Notes under the pieces: generated by a model
Told to the model about the DNA's origin: nothing
The model's database searches: none
Seen by the model: only the letters and a program-made list of their open reading frames with translations
Assembly: GCA_025999315.1 (NCBI GenBank)
Contig: BNXD01000038.1
Coordinates: forward strand, 1 to 13,682
Origin: Bacteroidia bacterium
GTDB lineage: Bacteria; Bacteroidota; Bacteroidia; Bacteroidales; Rikenellaceae
DNA length: 13,682 bases
Direction: 5' to 3'
Shown: positions 1-6,287 of the stretch, in pieces
Position numbering within the stretch: the first letter of the stretch is position 1
Layout of the letters: every line of letters begins with the position of its first letter
Made by a program: the position numbers and the translations under genes

Positions 1-8
1 CCTAACGT

Positions 9-34
9 CGTCAAACAAGTGGCGTCGTTTGACG
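9..34. repeat. Inverted repeat CGTCAAAC / GTTTGACG
   Basis: An 8-bp perfect stem (9-16 with 27-34) encloses a 10-nt loop. An alternative hairpin, GCGTC (22-26) with GACGC (31-35), shares the right arm, so the two folds exclude each other. Function unknown. Confidence 0.55.
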
Positions 35-150
35 CTCAATTTCCTCCGCTCGCTTAACGCCTCGGCTCAATGCCGGGATTACTTCGCCTCTTCGAGGTGA
101 TTTGGGAAGTGCTGTTGCGCTTTCTGAACAGACAACGTGTATGGCTGCCT

Positions 151-213
151 AAGTTGGCGGGCAAAAAGACACCCGCCTTTCTCCTGAAGTTGGCGGGCAA
201 AAAGACGCCCGCC
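151..213. repeat. Tandem pair of GC-stem hairpins in a 20-bp direct repeat
   Basis: The 20-mer AAGTTGGCGGGCAAAAAGAC occurs at 151-170 and again at 187-206, a period of 36 bp. Each copy is followed by the complement of its own GGCGGG core, giving stems GGCGGG/CCCGCC (156-161 with 172-177) and GGCGGGC/GCCCGCC (192-198 with 207-213) around A-rich loops. The second stem is perfect over 7 bp. No U-tract follows on either strand, so a plain intrinsic terminator is not the obvious reading. Confidence 0.75.
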
Positions 214-219
214 TCCATC

Positions 220-246
220 TTGCAGTTTTGACAGGCAAAACTGCAA
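220..246. repeat. Perfect 11-bp inverted repeat
   Basis: TTGCAGTTTTG (220-230) pairs perfectly with CAAAACTGCAA (236-246) around a 5-nt loop. It lies right after the two GC-stem hairpins, making three hairpins in under 100 bp. On the plus strand it is followed by A residues, not T, so it does not look like a plus-strand terminator. It could be an operator-like palindrome or part of a structured RNA. Confidence 0.7.
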
Positions 247-576
247 AAATGATAAGTATTGTCATCACGGCTCGCACAACTGCGCACAGCCGTAGCCACA
301 CTCCTGTGTTTCTGGTGTGTTTTTGGGCGGAAGGCTGCCTCCATTTGTCAGTACGCCCTCGCCTTACGGCATCGGGTCTGACCTCCACAGAGCAGCCCAC
401 CGCCGTCTGCGGGCCGTCAAACACGACCAAAAGGGATTTCAAATTCGATAAGACTATTTTTAACCAACCTTTTAAATACACCCCTGAAGGATAACCTGCC
501 TTAACCCCTTTTACAGCCCAAACCTCACCCTTTCCGGGAGTAGCATAATTTCGCATAAATACCCGAAACAATTTGT

Positions 577-584
577 TATCTTTG
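577..584 (+). promoter_or_regulatory. Bacteroidota-type -7 promoter element
   Basis: TATCTTTG matches the TAnnTTTG -7 consensus of Bacteroidota primary-sigma promoters. The -33 element is weak: TTTCG at 549-553 is the nearest candidate and the spacing is a few bases long. Transcription would start near 588-592, leaving a very short leader before the ATG at 605. The surrounding AT-rich stretch supports the call. Confidence 0.55.
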
Positions 585-604
585 CAGCTACAAACCCGTT
601 GTCG

Positions 605-2593
605 ATGCCCTGCAACTCTCGCACCATAGATATTTTGTTGCTCAGGGGGGTGGTTGCGGCGATCTTCGCCGTGGGCATCCTGAGCCGTTGCGCCAACTCG
701 GTAACCCTGCAGGGAGGCCCCAAAGATACCCTGCCGCCCAAGCCCCTGGCAATGAAACCGTCATGGGGCATGGTGAATTTCAACGACAAACGCATCTATA
801 TCGAGTTCGACGAATATGTCAAGCTCAAAGATCAGCAGAAGGAGTTTTTCACCTCGCCGATGATGGGCAAGCCGCCCGTGCTGACCATCCGGGGACGCGG
901 CATACAGATCGACATCAAGGACACGCTGACTCCCAACACCACTTACGCCTTCGATTTCGGCGGCTCGATCCAGGACAACAATGAGGGTAACCCGCTGAGC
1001 GACTTTCGTTATCTCTTCTCCACCGGTCCCGAGATCGATTCGATGATGATGTCGGGCTATGCCGTCGACGCCTATACGCGGGACAGCATCCCGGGCGCTT
1101 TTGTCTACTTTTACGAGGCGGCGCGCGACACGCTGCCCGAGGGTTACGACTCGCTGCTGTTCAAGCGCACCCCCGATGCGGTGGCCAAAGCGAAGAACAA
1201 CGGCATATTCATTGCGCAGAACCTCAAGCCGGTGCCCTACCGCGTATACGTCGTGGAGGACAAGAACAACAATCATATATACGATCCGGGCGACGATCGT
1301 GTGGCTTTTGCCGACTCACTATTCAATCCGGCGACGCTGGGCGACTTCACCATCCGCTTCGACACTTCGCGCAAATATTTTGTCGCCGAGCCTCAGAGCT
1401 ATTTTCGTCTGTTCACCGACAAAAAATTCACCCGGCAGTTCCTCTCCAAAAAAAACCGCCCCCTGCAGAGCAAGGTCGAGTTGATTTTCGGGGCGCCGGG
1501 ACCGCAGATCGATTCGCTGAGCCTCGAAGGGATCGACCCCGCCCGGATCATCCGCGACTATTCGCGTCAGCGGGATACGCTGACGCTTTGGCTCGCAACG
1601 CCGCCCGCCGAACTGCCCGACACGATCCGCGGTTCGATCACATATCTCAAACACGACTCGATCAACGTGTTGCAGCCGGTGAGCGAGAAGCTCGCCCTGT
1701 TCTGGAAAGCCTTTGAAGGCAAAAAGAGAGAGAGAGAGAAAGAAAAGGACGAGACGCCCGTCAATCCGTTCAAAGTGACCGTCGAGACCTCCAGCTCGCT
1801 CAACCCCGAGAAGAACATCCCCATGGTGTTCGAGTATCCGCTGGAGAGAATGGACAGTGCGGCCATCTCGCTGATCCGCACGGCTGACAACAAGCGTTTC
1901 AGGGTGAAATTCAGCCTGTTGCAGGACACATCCAACATCCGTCGATGGACCGTCCGGGCCCCGTGGGCGGCCGACCAAAAGTATCGTCTCGAGATACCGG
2001 CAGGCGCGCTGGAGAACATCCGCGGCGAACAAAACGACACCCTGCGGTCGGAATTCACGGTCGTCTCGCCCGACAAATACGCCACCATCGTGCTCGACAT
2101 CACGGGCAAAACCCCCGAGAGCGAATATGTGCTGCAGATTCTCGGCCAGGGCAACCGCCTGATACAGGAGCGCGCTCACACCCGCACCGGCCGCCACACG
2201 TTCATGTATCTCGATCCGGGCACGGTGCGCATACGTGTGGTCGAGGACATCAACGCCAACGGTAAATGGGACGAGGGCGACCTGATCCACCACATCCAGC
2301 CCGAGCGGGTCGAGATCTACGCCCCCGAGGTGGGCAAAGAGGAGATCCCGACCAAGGCCAACTGGGAGGTCGAGTACAGCATAGATATGAACACGCTCTT
2401 CGCTCCGATCACCATCGAGGAGATCGTCCTGCAGTTGCAGGCTCGCGAGCAGCTGCGCATAACGCGCATGCTCAAGGCGTTGCAGGAACACAAACTGCGT
2501 CCCGGCCGCCAGCCCTCCTCTTCGGGATCGGGATCGGGAGGGTTGATGGGCGGAGCGACAATACCCACCAGTATCCCGGGAATGAACCGATAG
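605..2593 (+). CDS. Ig-like (Big_5/SbsA-type) envelope lipoprotein
   Basis: A 662-residue protein from ATG 605; an in-frame TTG at 599 would add two residues, but ATG is preferred. It opens with a hydrophobic stretch (about residues 8-26) ending LSRC, read as a lipoprotein signal with Cys29. Arg just before the Cys is unusual for a lipobox. After it comes the GGPKDTLPP segment and a beta-rich region to about residue 145, typical of a Bacteroidota family annotated as Ig-like domain-containing lipoproteins. The family's role is not established; an envelope location is inferred. Residues around 375-385 are a run of Lys/Arg/Glu encoded by an (AG)7 tract. The C-terminus is a Gly/Ser-rich tail (about 638-650). 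It is the first gene of a cluster, 8 bp before the next start. Confidence 0.8.
   Translation: MPCNSRTIDILLLRGVVAAIFAVGILSRCANSVTLQGGPKDTLPPKPLAMKPSWGMVNFNDKRIYIEFDEYVKLKDQQKEFFTSPMMGKPPVLTIRGRGIQIDIKDTLTPNTTYAFDFGGSIQDNNEGNPLSDFRYLFSTGPEIDSMMMSGYAVDAYTRDSIPGAFVYFYEAARDTLPEGYDSLLFKRTPDAVAKAKNNGIFIAQNLKPVPYRVYVVEDKNNNHIYDPGDDRVAFADSLFNPATLGDFTIRFDTSRKYFVAEPQSYFRLFTDKKFTRQFLSKKNRPLQSKVELIFGAPGPQIDSLSLEGIDPARIIRDYSRQRDTLTLWLATPPAELPDTIRGSITYLKHDSINVLQPVSEKLALFWKAFEGKKREREKEKDETPVNPFKVTVETSSSLNPEKNIPMVFEYPLERMDSAAISLIRTADNKRFRVKFSLLQDTSNIRRWTVRAPWAADQKYRLEIPAGALENIRGEQNDTLRSEFTVVSPDKYATIVLDITGKTPESEYVLQILGQGNRLIQERAHTRTGRHTFMYLDPGTVRIRVVEDINANGKWDEGDLIHHIQPERVEIYAPEVGKEEIPTKANWEVEYSIDMNTLFAPITIEEIVLQLQAREQLRITRMLKALQEHKLRPGRQPSSSGSGSGGLMGGATIPTSIPGMNR
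1725..1738 (+). repeat. (AG)7 dinucleotide tract inside the lipoprotein gene
   Basis: Seven uninterrupted AG units, flanked by A-runs, lie inside the reading frame and encode a charged Lys/Arg/Glu linker. A change of one unit would shift the frame in the middle of the protein. Whether it actually varies cannot be seen from one sequence. Confidence 0.8.
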
Positions 2594-2601
2594 CGTCGAA
2601 C

Positions 2602-3423
2602 ATGCTCGCGTTCCAAAAAAAGGAAAAATTGCAAAATAAAAACCATGTAGCGACAGGGCCTGCCAGGGCCGGGGTGCGGATGATCATATTATCCGCACTG
2701 CTGATCTGCCTGTGTGTACAGGGGGTTGTGGCGCAGTACTATGTGGGCGCGAAGGTGGGCTATGGCGGGGGTACGGCGCGTTTGTATCCCGAACAGGAGA
2801 TGGCATACGCATGGGGGTACAAAAGCGGCGGGCTGTCGTGGAAATATTACAGCCCCGAGCGGGTGGTGGGGGCGGTTCAGGTCGATCTGGAGTTTACCGA
2901 GCGCGGCTACCGGATCAACAACTACGGGAATAACCTCGACTCGTCCTACTTTCGCCATCTGAGCTCGGTGATCATCCCCTTCTCGTGGCAGCCTCACATC
3001 TACTTTTTCAATCGCCACCTGAGGGTCTTCCTCAATGCCGGTATCAACATCTCCTACAACTTCAGCTCGTCGGTGCAGCTGGTCTCGGCGCGCGAGGGGC
3101 CCCTGATGAGCGAGAAATGGCCCATGCTCACCAACCGCGACAACCGTCTGGGTTACGGGCTGAGCGGCGGGCTGGGCCTGGGGGTGCTCACTGGAAGGTT
3201 GGAGTATTTTGTCGAGGGGCGTTACTATTTCGGCTACAGCGACATACTGAAAAACCGCAACGTCTACCCCACCAACCCCCTGCGTTCGCCGCTGGACAAT
3301 CTGAATTTGAGTTTCGGCGTTTTTTACCGTTTGGGCAGCGGGGGTATCCTCTCCCCGACCCAGGCGGAGATAGACAAACGCCGAGGCAAGACGAACACAA
3401 CCCAATTCCAAAAAAAGAACTGA
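2602..3423 (+). CDS. PorT-family outer-membrane beta-barrel protein
   Basis: A 273-residue protein if it starts at ATG 2602, chosen because it is the first in-frame ATG after the upstream stop. An ATG at 2680 would give a compact signal peptide beginning MIILSALL and is a serious alternative; either way the signal ends near VVA followed by QYY. The mature part has alternating aromatic/hydrophobic strands, many Gly and Tyr, and a final strand with an aromatic pair (FGVFYRLG), as in eight-stranded barrels of the PorT / OMP_b-brl class. PorT itself works in type IX secretion, but many paralogues carry this annotation, so I do not assign that role. The last residues form a charged tail. The stop overlaps the rbfA start (TGATG), suggesting coupled translation. 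Confidence 0.72.
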   Translation: MLAFQKKEKLQNKNHVATGPARAGVRMIILSALLICLCVQGVVAQYYVGAKVGYGGGTARLYPEQEMAYAWGYKSGGLSWKYYSPERVVGAVQVDLEFTERGYRINNYGNNLDSSYFRHLSSVIIPFSWQPHIYFFNRHLRVFLNAGINISYNFSSSVQLVSAREGPLMSEKWPMLTNRDNRLGYGLSGGLGLGVLTGRLEYFVEGRYYFGYSDILKNRNVYPTNPLRSPLDNLNLSFGVFYRLGSGGILSPTQAEIDKRRGKTNTTQFQKKN

Positions 3424-3776
3424 TGGCAGAGTCCACACGAGGGCAAAAAGTGGCCCGACAGATACAAAAAGACCTCGGCGAGATACTCTCGCGCGAAGCG
3501 GCTCATCTGGCGCGCGGGACGATGGTCTCGGTGACGGGGGTCAGAATGAGTCCCGATCTGAGTTTCGCCCGTATTCTGGTCAGCATCTTCCCTTTCAATG
3601 AACATGCCCAGGTGATGAAAAGCCTCTCGGACAACGCCTGGTTCATCCGCAAGGCCCTCGGAGCCCGCCTGCGCAACCAGCTCAAACAGGTGCCCGAGAT
3701 CGCATTCTCGCTCGACGACTCCCTCGAATACATCGAAAAGATCGACAGTTTGCTGAACGAGGACAAGGGACGGTGA
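3423..3776 (+). CDS. rbfA: Ribosome-binding factor A
   Basis: A 117-residue protein, the normal length for RbfA. RbfA is a cytoplasmic type-II KH-fold factor that binds the 30S subunit and helps mature the 5' end of 16S rRNA, especially in the cold. Family marks are the N-terminal RGQKVARQIQKDLGEIL helix, the central GVRMSPDLSFARILVS strand region (the family's V..SPDL..A.V.VS pattern), and the C-terminal PEIAFSLDDSLEY segment followed by a helix. The start is fixed by the overlap with the upstream stop. Partnership with a LolC/E-type permease just downstream is, as I recall, a common arrangement in Bacteroidales. Confidence 0.93.
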   Translation: MAESTRGQKVARQIQKDLGEILSREAAHLARGTMVSVTGVRMSPDLSFARILVSIFPFNEHAQVMKSLSDNAWFIRKALGARLRNQLKQVPEIAFSLDDSLEYIEKIDSLLNEDKGR

Positions 3777-3848
3777 TTTTACGCTCTCGGGCGGGCGCGC
3801 AAAGAGAGAAAATCATTGTTAATACGAATTAGTAGTTGAAATTTACCA

Positions 3849-3867
3849 TGTCATGCTGAGCGAAGTC
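3849..3867 (+). repeat. REP-like motif TGTCATGCTGAGCGAAGTC, copy 1
   Basis: This 19-mer is identical to the left arm of the palindrome at 3959-4032, 111 bp away. This copy has no matching right arm nearby; the hairpin repeat at 3888-3916 follows instead. Confidence 0.75.
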
Positions 3868-3887
3868 TTCCCGACGCTGCGAGCGAG

Positions 3888-3916
3888 GGCAGAGTCGAAC
3901 TTGTTCGAGCTATGCC
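3888..3916 (-). repeat. Covarying hairpin repeat, copy 1
   Basis: Read on the minus strand: outer arm GGCATAG, a single unpaired base, inner stem TCGAA, tetraloop CAAG, inner arm TTCGA, outer arm CTCTGCC. The outer arms pair with one mismatch and the inner 5-bp stem is perfect. The same layout recurs on the plus strand at 11197-11222 and 11518-11546. Beyond the CTCTGCC arm lies a second small hairpin, CGCT-CGC-AGCG in this orientation, matched by CGCT-GCG-AGCG after copy 2. Confidence 0.75.
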
Positions 3917-3958
3917 GAGTCGCGAGGAGGAAGCCGAAGGCAACCATCTCTACCCCGA

Positions 3959-4032
3959 ATGTCATGCTGAGCGAAGTCGAAGCATCTCGCACATAGTCTT
4001 TCCGAGACCCTTCACTTCGTTCAGGGTGACAT
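3959..4032. repeat. REP-like imperfect palindrome
   Basis: The left arm ATGTCATGCTGAGCGAAGTC plus GAAG (3959-3982) pairs with CTTCACTTCGTTCAGG plus GTGACAT at the right end (to 4032), about 20 of 24 positions. An inner stem TCTCG (3985-3989) with CGAGA (4003-4007) continues the hairpin. Elements of this kind, starting TGTCAT.CTGAGCGAAG and ending with its complement, are common dispersed intergenic repeats in many bacterial genomes (recalled, not searched). No transposase of the RAYT type is present in the window. Confidence 0.78.
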
Positions 4033-4180
4033 GAAAAGAGTTTCGCTTGAGAGTAACATAAAAATTGATGGTGCGATAAGATCTTGATGATCAGGCATGA
4101 ATTTCAATTGACGAAATGTTTGCCCGTCAAAACCGCTGACAGGAAATCGCCGCTTCAGAAAAACCAACAAGCTGCCACAG

Positions 4181-5398
4181 ATGTCATTGCCGTTGTTCAT
4201 AGCCCGCCGTTACATGCGTTCAAAGCGTTCGCTGTCGGTCATCAACCTCATCTCGCGGGTGAGCATGGTGGCGGTGGCGGTGCCGGTGGCGGCGATGATC
4301 ATACTGCTGTCGATCTTCAACGGTTTCGAGGGGATGGTGCGGGGGATGTTCACCCGTTTTGACCCCGACATTATGGTGACGGCGGCACGGGGCAAGGTTT
4401 TCGACCCCGACACGCTGGGTTGCAACGTGGCCGCATGGCCGGGGGTGGAGGCGGTGTCGATGTTTCTGGACGAGAACGCCCTGGCGCGCTATGGCGACAG
4501 GCAGTTCATCGTCTCGGTGCGCGGCGCCGACAGCCTGCTGGGGCGGGTGGTGCCCATCGAGGAGTGCATCGAACAGGGCGACTACCGGCAGTGGTTCGGC
4601 GACATGCCGCAGGCTATCGTGGGACGCGGCGTGGCGTGGAACCTGGGGGTGAGTTGCCATATGCCGCAGCCCATCAGCCTGTTCGTGCCGCGGCGGGGAG
4701 CGATTTTCTCGTCGCTGCTGCCCCTGGAGAGCTTCCGCTCGGGGGGTGTTTTCCCCGCAGGCATATTTGCGCTCGACGTGGAGACCGACAGCCAGTGGAT
4801 CATCGTGCCGCTGGAGTTCTGGCAACAGGTGAGCGGCTACGAGGGTCGGGCAAGCGGCCTGATGATCAAAACCGAGCGGGACAGCGACGCGGCCAAAGTC
4901 AAGGAGAGTCTGCGCAAGGAGCTGGGCGCCAACTATGTAGTGCGCGACCGCCTCGAGCAGAAGGCCTCGTTGTATCGCGTGATGGTCTATGAGAAGTGGG
5001 GAATCTTTTTCATAGTCCTGCTGGTGCTCGTCATCTCGTCCTGTGCGGTGGTGGGGGCGCTGGCGATGCTGATCCTCGACAAACAGGACGATATTTTCAC
5101 CCTGTCGGTCTTCGGGGCCAACCGCACGTTCATACGTCGCATATTCATCGACCACGCCATGATGACGGCCATGGCCGGCGCCGGAGCAGGGCTTGCGCTG
5201 GGGCTGTTGTTTTGCCTGTTGCAGAGTTGGTTGGGGCTGATAGCCATGCCGGCGCAGACGTTCCTCACCGACAGCTATCCGGTCGAGGTCCACATAGTCG
5301 ACATCGCGGTGGTCGCCGCTACCGTCGCCGTGGTAGATTATATTATCATCAGATTTACAGCCTCACTTATGATCAAAAGACAAAGGTGCGATAAATAA
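4181..5398 (+). CDS. FtsX/LolC-E family ABC transporter permease
   Basis: A 405-residue inner-membrane protein with the four-helix layout of the lipoprotein-release permeases LolC/LolE: helix 1 at about 19-46, a large periplasmic (MacB-core-like) domain at about 50-270, then helices at about 274-299, 320-354 and 371-394. The N-terminus ARRYMRSKRSLSVINLIS and the segment SVFGANRTFIRRIFIDHA between helices 2 and 3 are characteristic; the latter is the coupling helix that contacts the ATPase. Family members extract outer-membrane-bound lipoproteins from the inner membrane using a LolD-type ATPase, which is not in this window. Bacteroidota often have several such permeases, so lipoprotein release is likely but not proven. 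The next gene begins 7 bp later. Confidence 0.87.
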   Translation: MSLPLFIARRYMRSKRSLSVINLISRVSMVAVAVPVAAMIILLSIFNGFEGMVRGMFTRFDPDIMVTAARGKVFDPDTLGCNVAAWPGVEAVSMFLDENALARYGDRQFIVSVRGADSLLGRVVPIEECIEQGDYRQWFGDMPQAIVGRGVAWNLGVSCHMPQPISLFVPRRGAIFSSLLPLESFRSGGVFPAGIFALDVETDSQWIIVPLEFWQQVSGYEGRASGLMIKTERDSDAAKVKESLRKELGANYVVRDRLEQKASLYRVMVYEKWGIFFIVLLVLVISSCAVVGALAMLILDKQDDIFTLSVFGANRTFIRRIFIDHAMMTAMAGAGAGLALGLLFCLLQSWLGLIAMPAQTFLTDSYPVEVHIVDIAVVAATVAVVDYIIIRFTASLMIKRQRCDK

Positions 5399-5405
5399 CT
5401 AAAAT

Positions 5406-6287
5406 ATGCGTGTGCCTTTCAAAATATTATCGCTGGCGGCGATGGTCCTGTTCTGGGCCGGATGCCGGGGACACAGGACCATTCCGGACGACAAACTCAG
5501 GGAGATCACCAAGGAGATCTTTCTGAGCAACGCCTATCTTGGCAGCTATCAGCTGAATAGGGACAGTGTGGACATCTACACCCCGATCTTTGGCAAGTAT
5601 GGCTATACGGTGGAGGATTTCCGCCATACGCTGGGCGAATTCGCGCGCCGCAAGAGCTCGCGCCTGGGCGATATTGTCAAGGACGCCCACACCGATCTCG
5701 ACAAACAATATGCTCAGTATCAACGCAAACTTGCCATCCTCGACACGATCGACATCCTGGCCGGCGAGAGGCTCAAGCGGCAGGTGCTGTACGACTCGCT
5801 GATCCGAGCCCGACGCATCGGCGACACCACCCGACTGATCCGCACGATCAGGGCGCAGGAGGGCAGCTACAAAATCACGTTCTATTGCCTGGTCGATTCG
5901 CTCGATCAGAACACCGGCCAGCGGGCGATCGTCTATCTGGTTGACAGCGCGGGCCATCGCACGGTGGCCAACACACAGTGGATGGCTCGCTATCAACGTC
6001 AACGCAAGGATGTTAGCATTTCCGTGCCCCGCACGACGCGCAAACTGATCATCGACCTGGGCAGTTATCCGCCAAACGCGCAGACGCCACTCGATCTGAC
6101 CATCGATTCGCTCACGGTGGTCTATTATCTGCCTCGAGAAGTTGCGCTGGACAGCATCGTCAAGTTGCTGACAGACTACAAATTGCTTATAGATGGAAAA
6201 GAGTACGACCGCCTTGCGCCGGATAGCCTCCCCGCTGTTGCTGGGCCCCCGTGGGATAGAGCGCAACATGGTGGTAACCATCGATAA
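5406..6287 (+). CDS. DUF4296-domain lipoprotein
   Basis: A 293-residue protein with a clean lipoprotein signal: hydrophobic residues 6-17, lipobox WAGC with Cys20. After it, IPDDKLREITKEIFLSNAYL and the later KYGYT.EDFRHTL pattern (about residues 26-110) match DUF4296, a Bacteroidota family of unknown function. The usual domain ends near residue 110; the remaining 180 residues have no recognised domain but look beta-rich and folded (repeated I-D-short-strand patterns). The final 31 codons overlap the start of the amidohydrolase gene in another frame. The permease-DUF4296 pair, spaced by 7 bp, suggests co-transcription and a linked envelope role (inference). Confidence 0.85.
   Translation: MRVPFKILSLAAMVLFWAGCRGHRTIPDDKLREITKEIFLSNAYLGSYQLNRDSVDIYTPIFGKYGYTVEDFRHTLGEFARRKSSRLGDIVKDAHTDLDKQYAQYQRKLAILDTIDILAGERLKRQVLYDSLIRARRIGDTTRLIRTIRAQEGSYKITFYCLVDSLDQNTGQRAIVYLVDSAGHRTVANTQWMARYQRQRKDVSISVPRTTRKLIIDLGSYPPNAQTPLDLTIDSLTVVYYLPREVALDSIVKLLTDYKLLIDGKEYDRLAPDSLPAVAGPPWDRAQHGGNHR

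Larger units (their letters stand above)
1..576. other. Non-coding leader with many inverted repeats
   Basis: I see no recognisable gene here. The open frames in this stretch overlap on both strands and resemble no family I know; the longest is 140 codons on the minus strand at 149-571. The stretch holds hairpin-forming inverted repeats at 9-34 (CGTCAAAC/GTTTGACG), 84-100 (TCGCCTC/GAGGTGA with a TTC loop), 156-177, 192-213 and 220-246. The last 120 bases are AT-rich and lead to the promoter of the first gene. It may be the untranslated end of an upstream transcript or a decayed mobile or repeat region; the sequence alone does not decide. Confidence 0.6.
3777..4180. other. Repeat-rich intergenic gap between rbfA and the permease gene
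   Basis: These 404 bases hold no credible gene. From left to right they contain an AT-rich stretch after rbfA, a first TGTCATGCTGAGCGAAGTC copy (3849-3867), a hairpin repeat (3888-3916), a GCC-GAA-GGC mini-hairpin (3933-3941), a second copy of the motif that opens a long palindrome (3959-4032), and about 150 AT-richer bases before the permease start. A promoter for the downstream cluster is expected there. AATGTTTG at 4115-4122 resembles the TAnnTTTG element with one mismatch but lacks a good -33 partner. Confidence 0.6.

Noticed and set aside
11..24. Possible repeat shared between TCAAACAAGTGGCG (11-24) and the minus strand of 11427-11439
   Set aside because: It is only about 13 of 14 bases with one gap, and the flanks do not align; chance is likely.
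151..246. Integron attC-like sites or a CRISPR array
   Set aside because: There are only two copies of the repeat, with no integrase-type core sites (RYYYAAC/GTTRRRY pair), no series of spacers and no cas or integrase gene.
1319..2491. Long open frame on the minus strand opposite the Ig-like lipoprotein gene
   Set aside because: It is a by-product of GC-rich codon use: the plus strand has a coherent lipoprotein, and the minus translation resembles no protein family.
2645..2660. ATG at 2645 as the start of the barrel protein
   Set aside because: It is out of frame and followed at once by a TAG stop.
4220..5293. Long minus-strand frame opposite the permease gene
   Set aside because: It is His/Arg/Gln-rich low-complexity translation, antisense to a clear four-helix permease.
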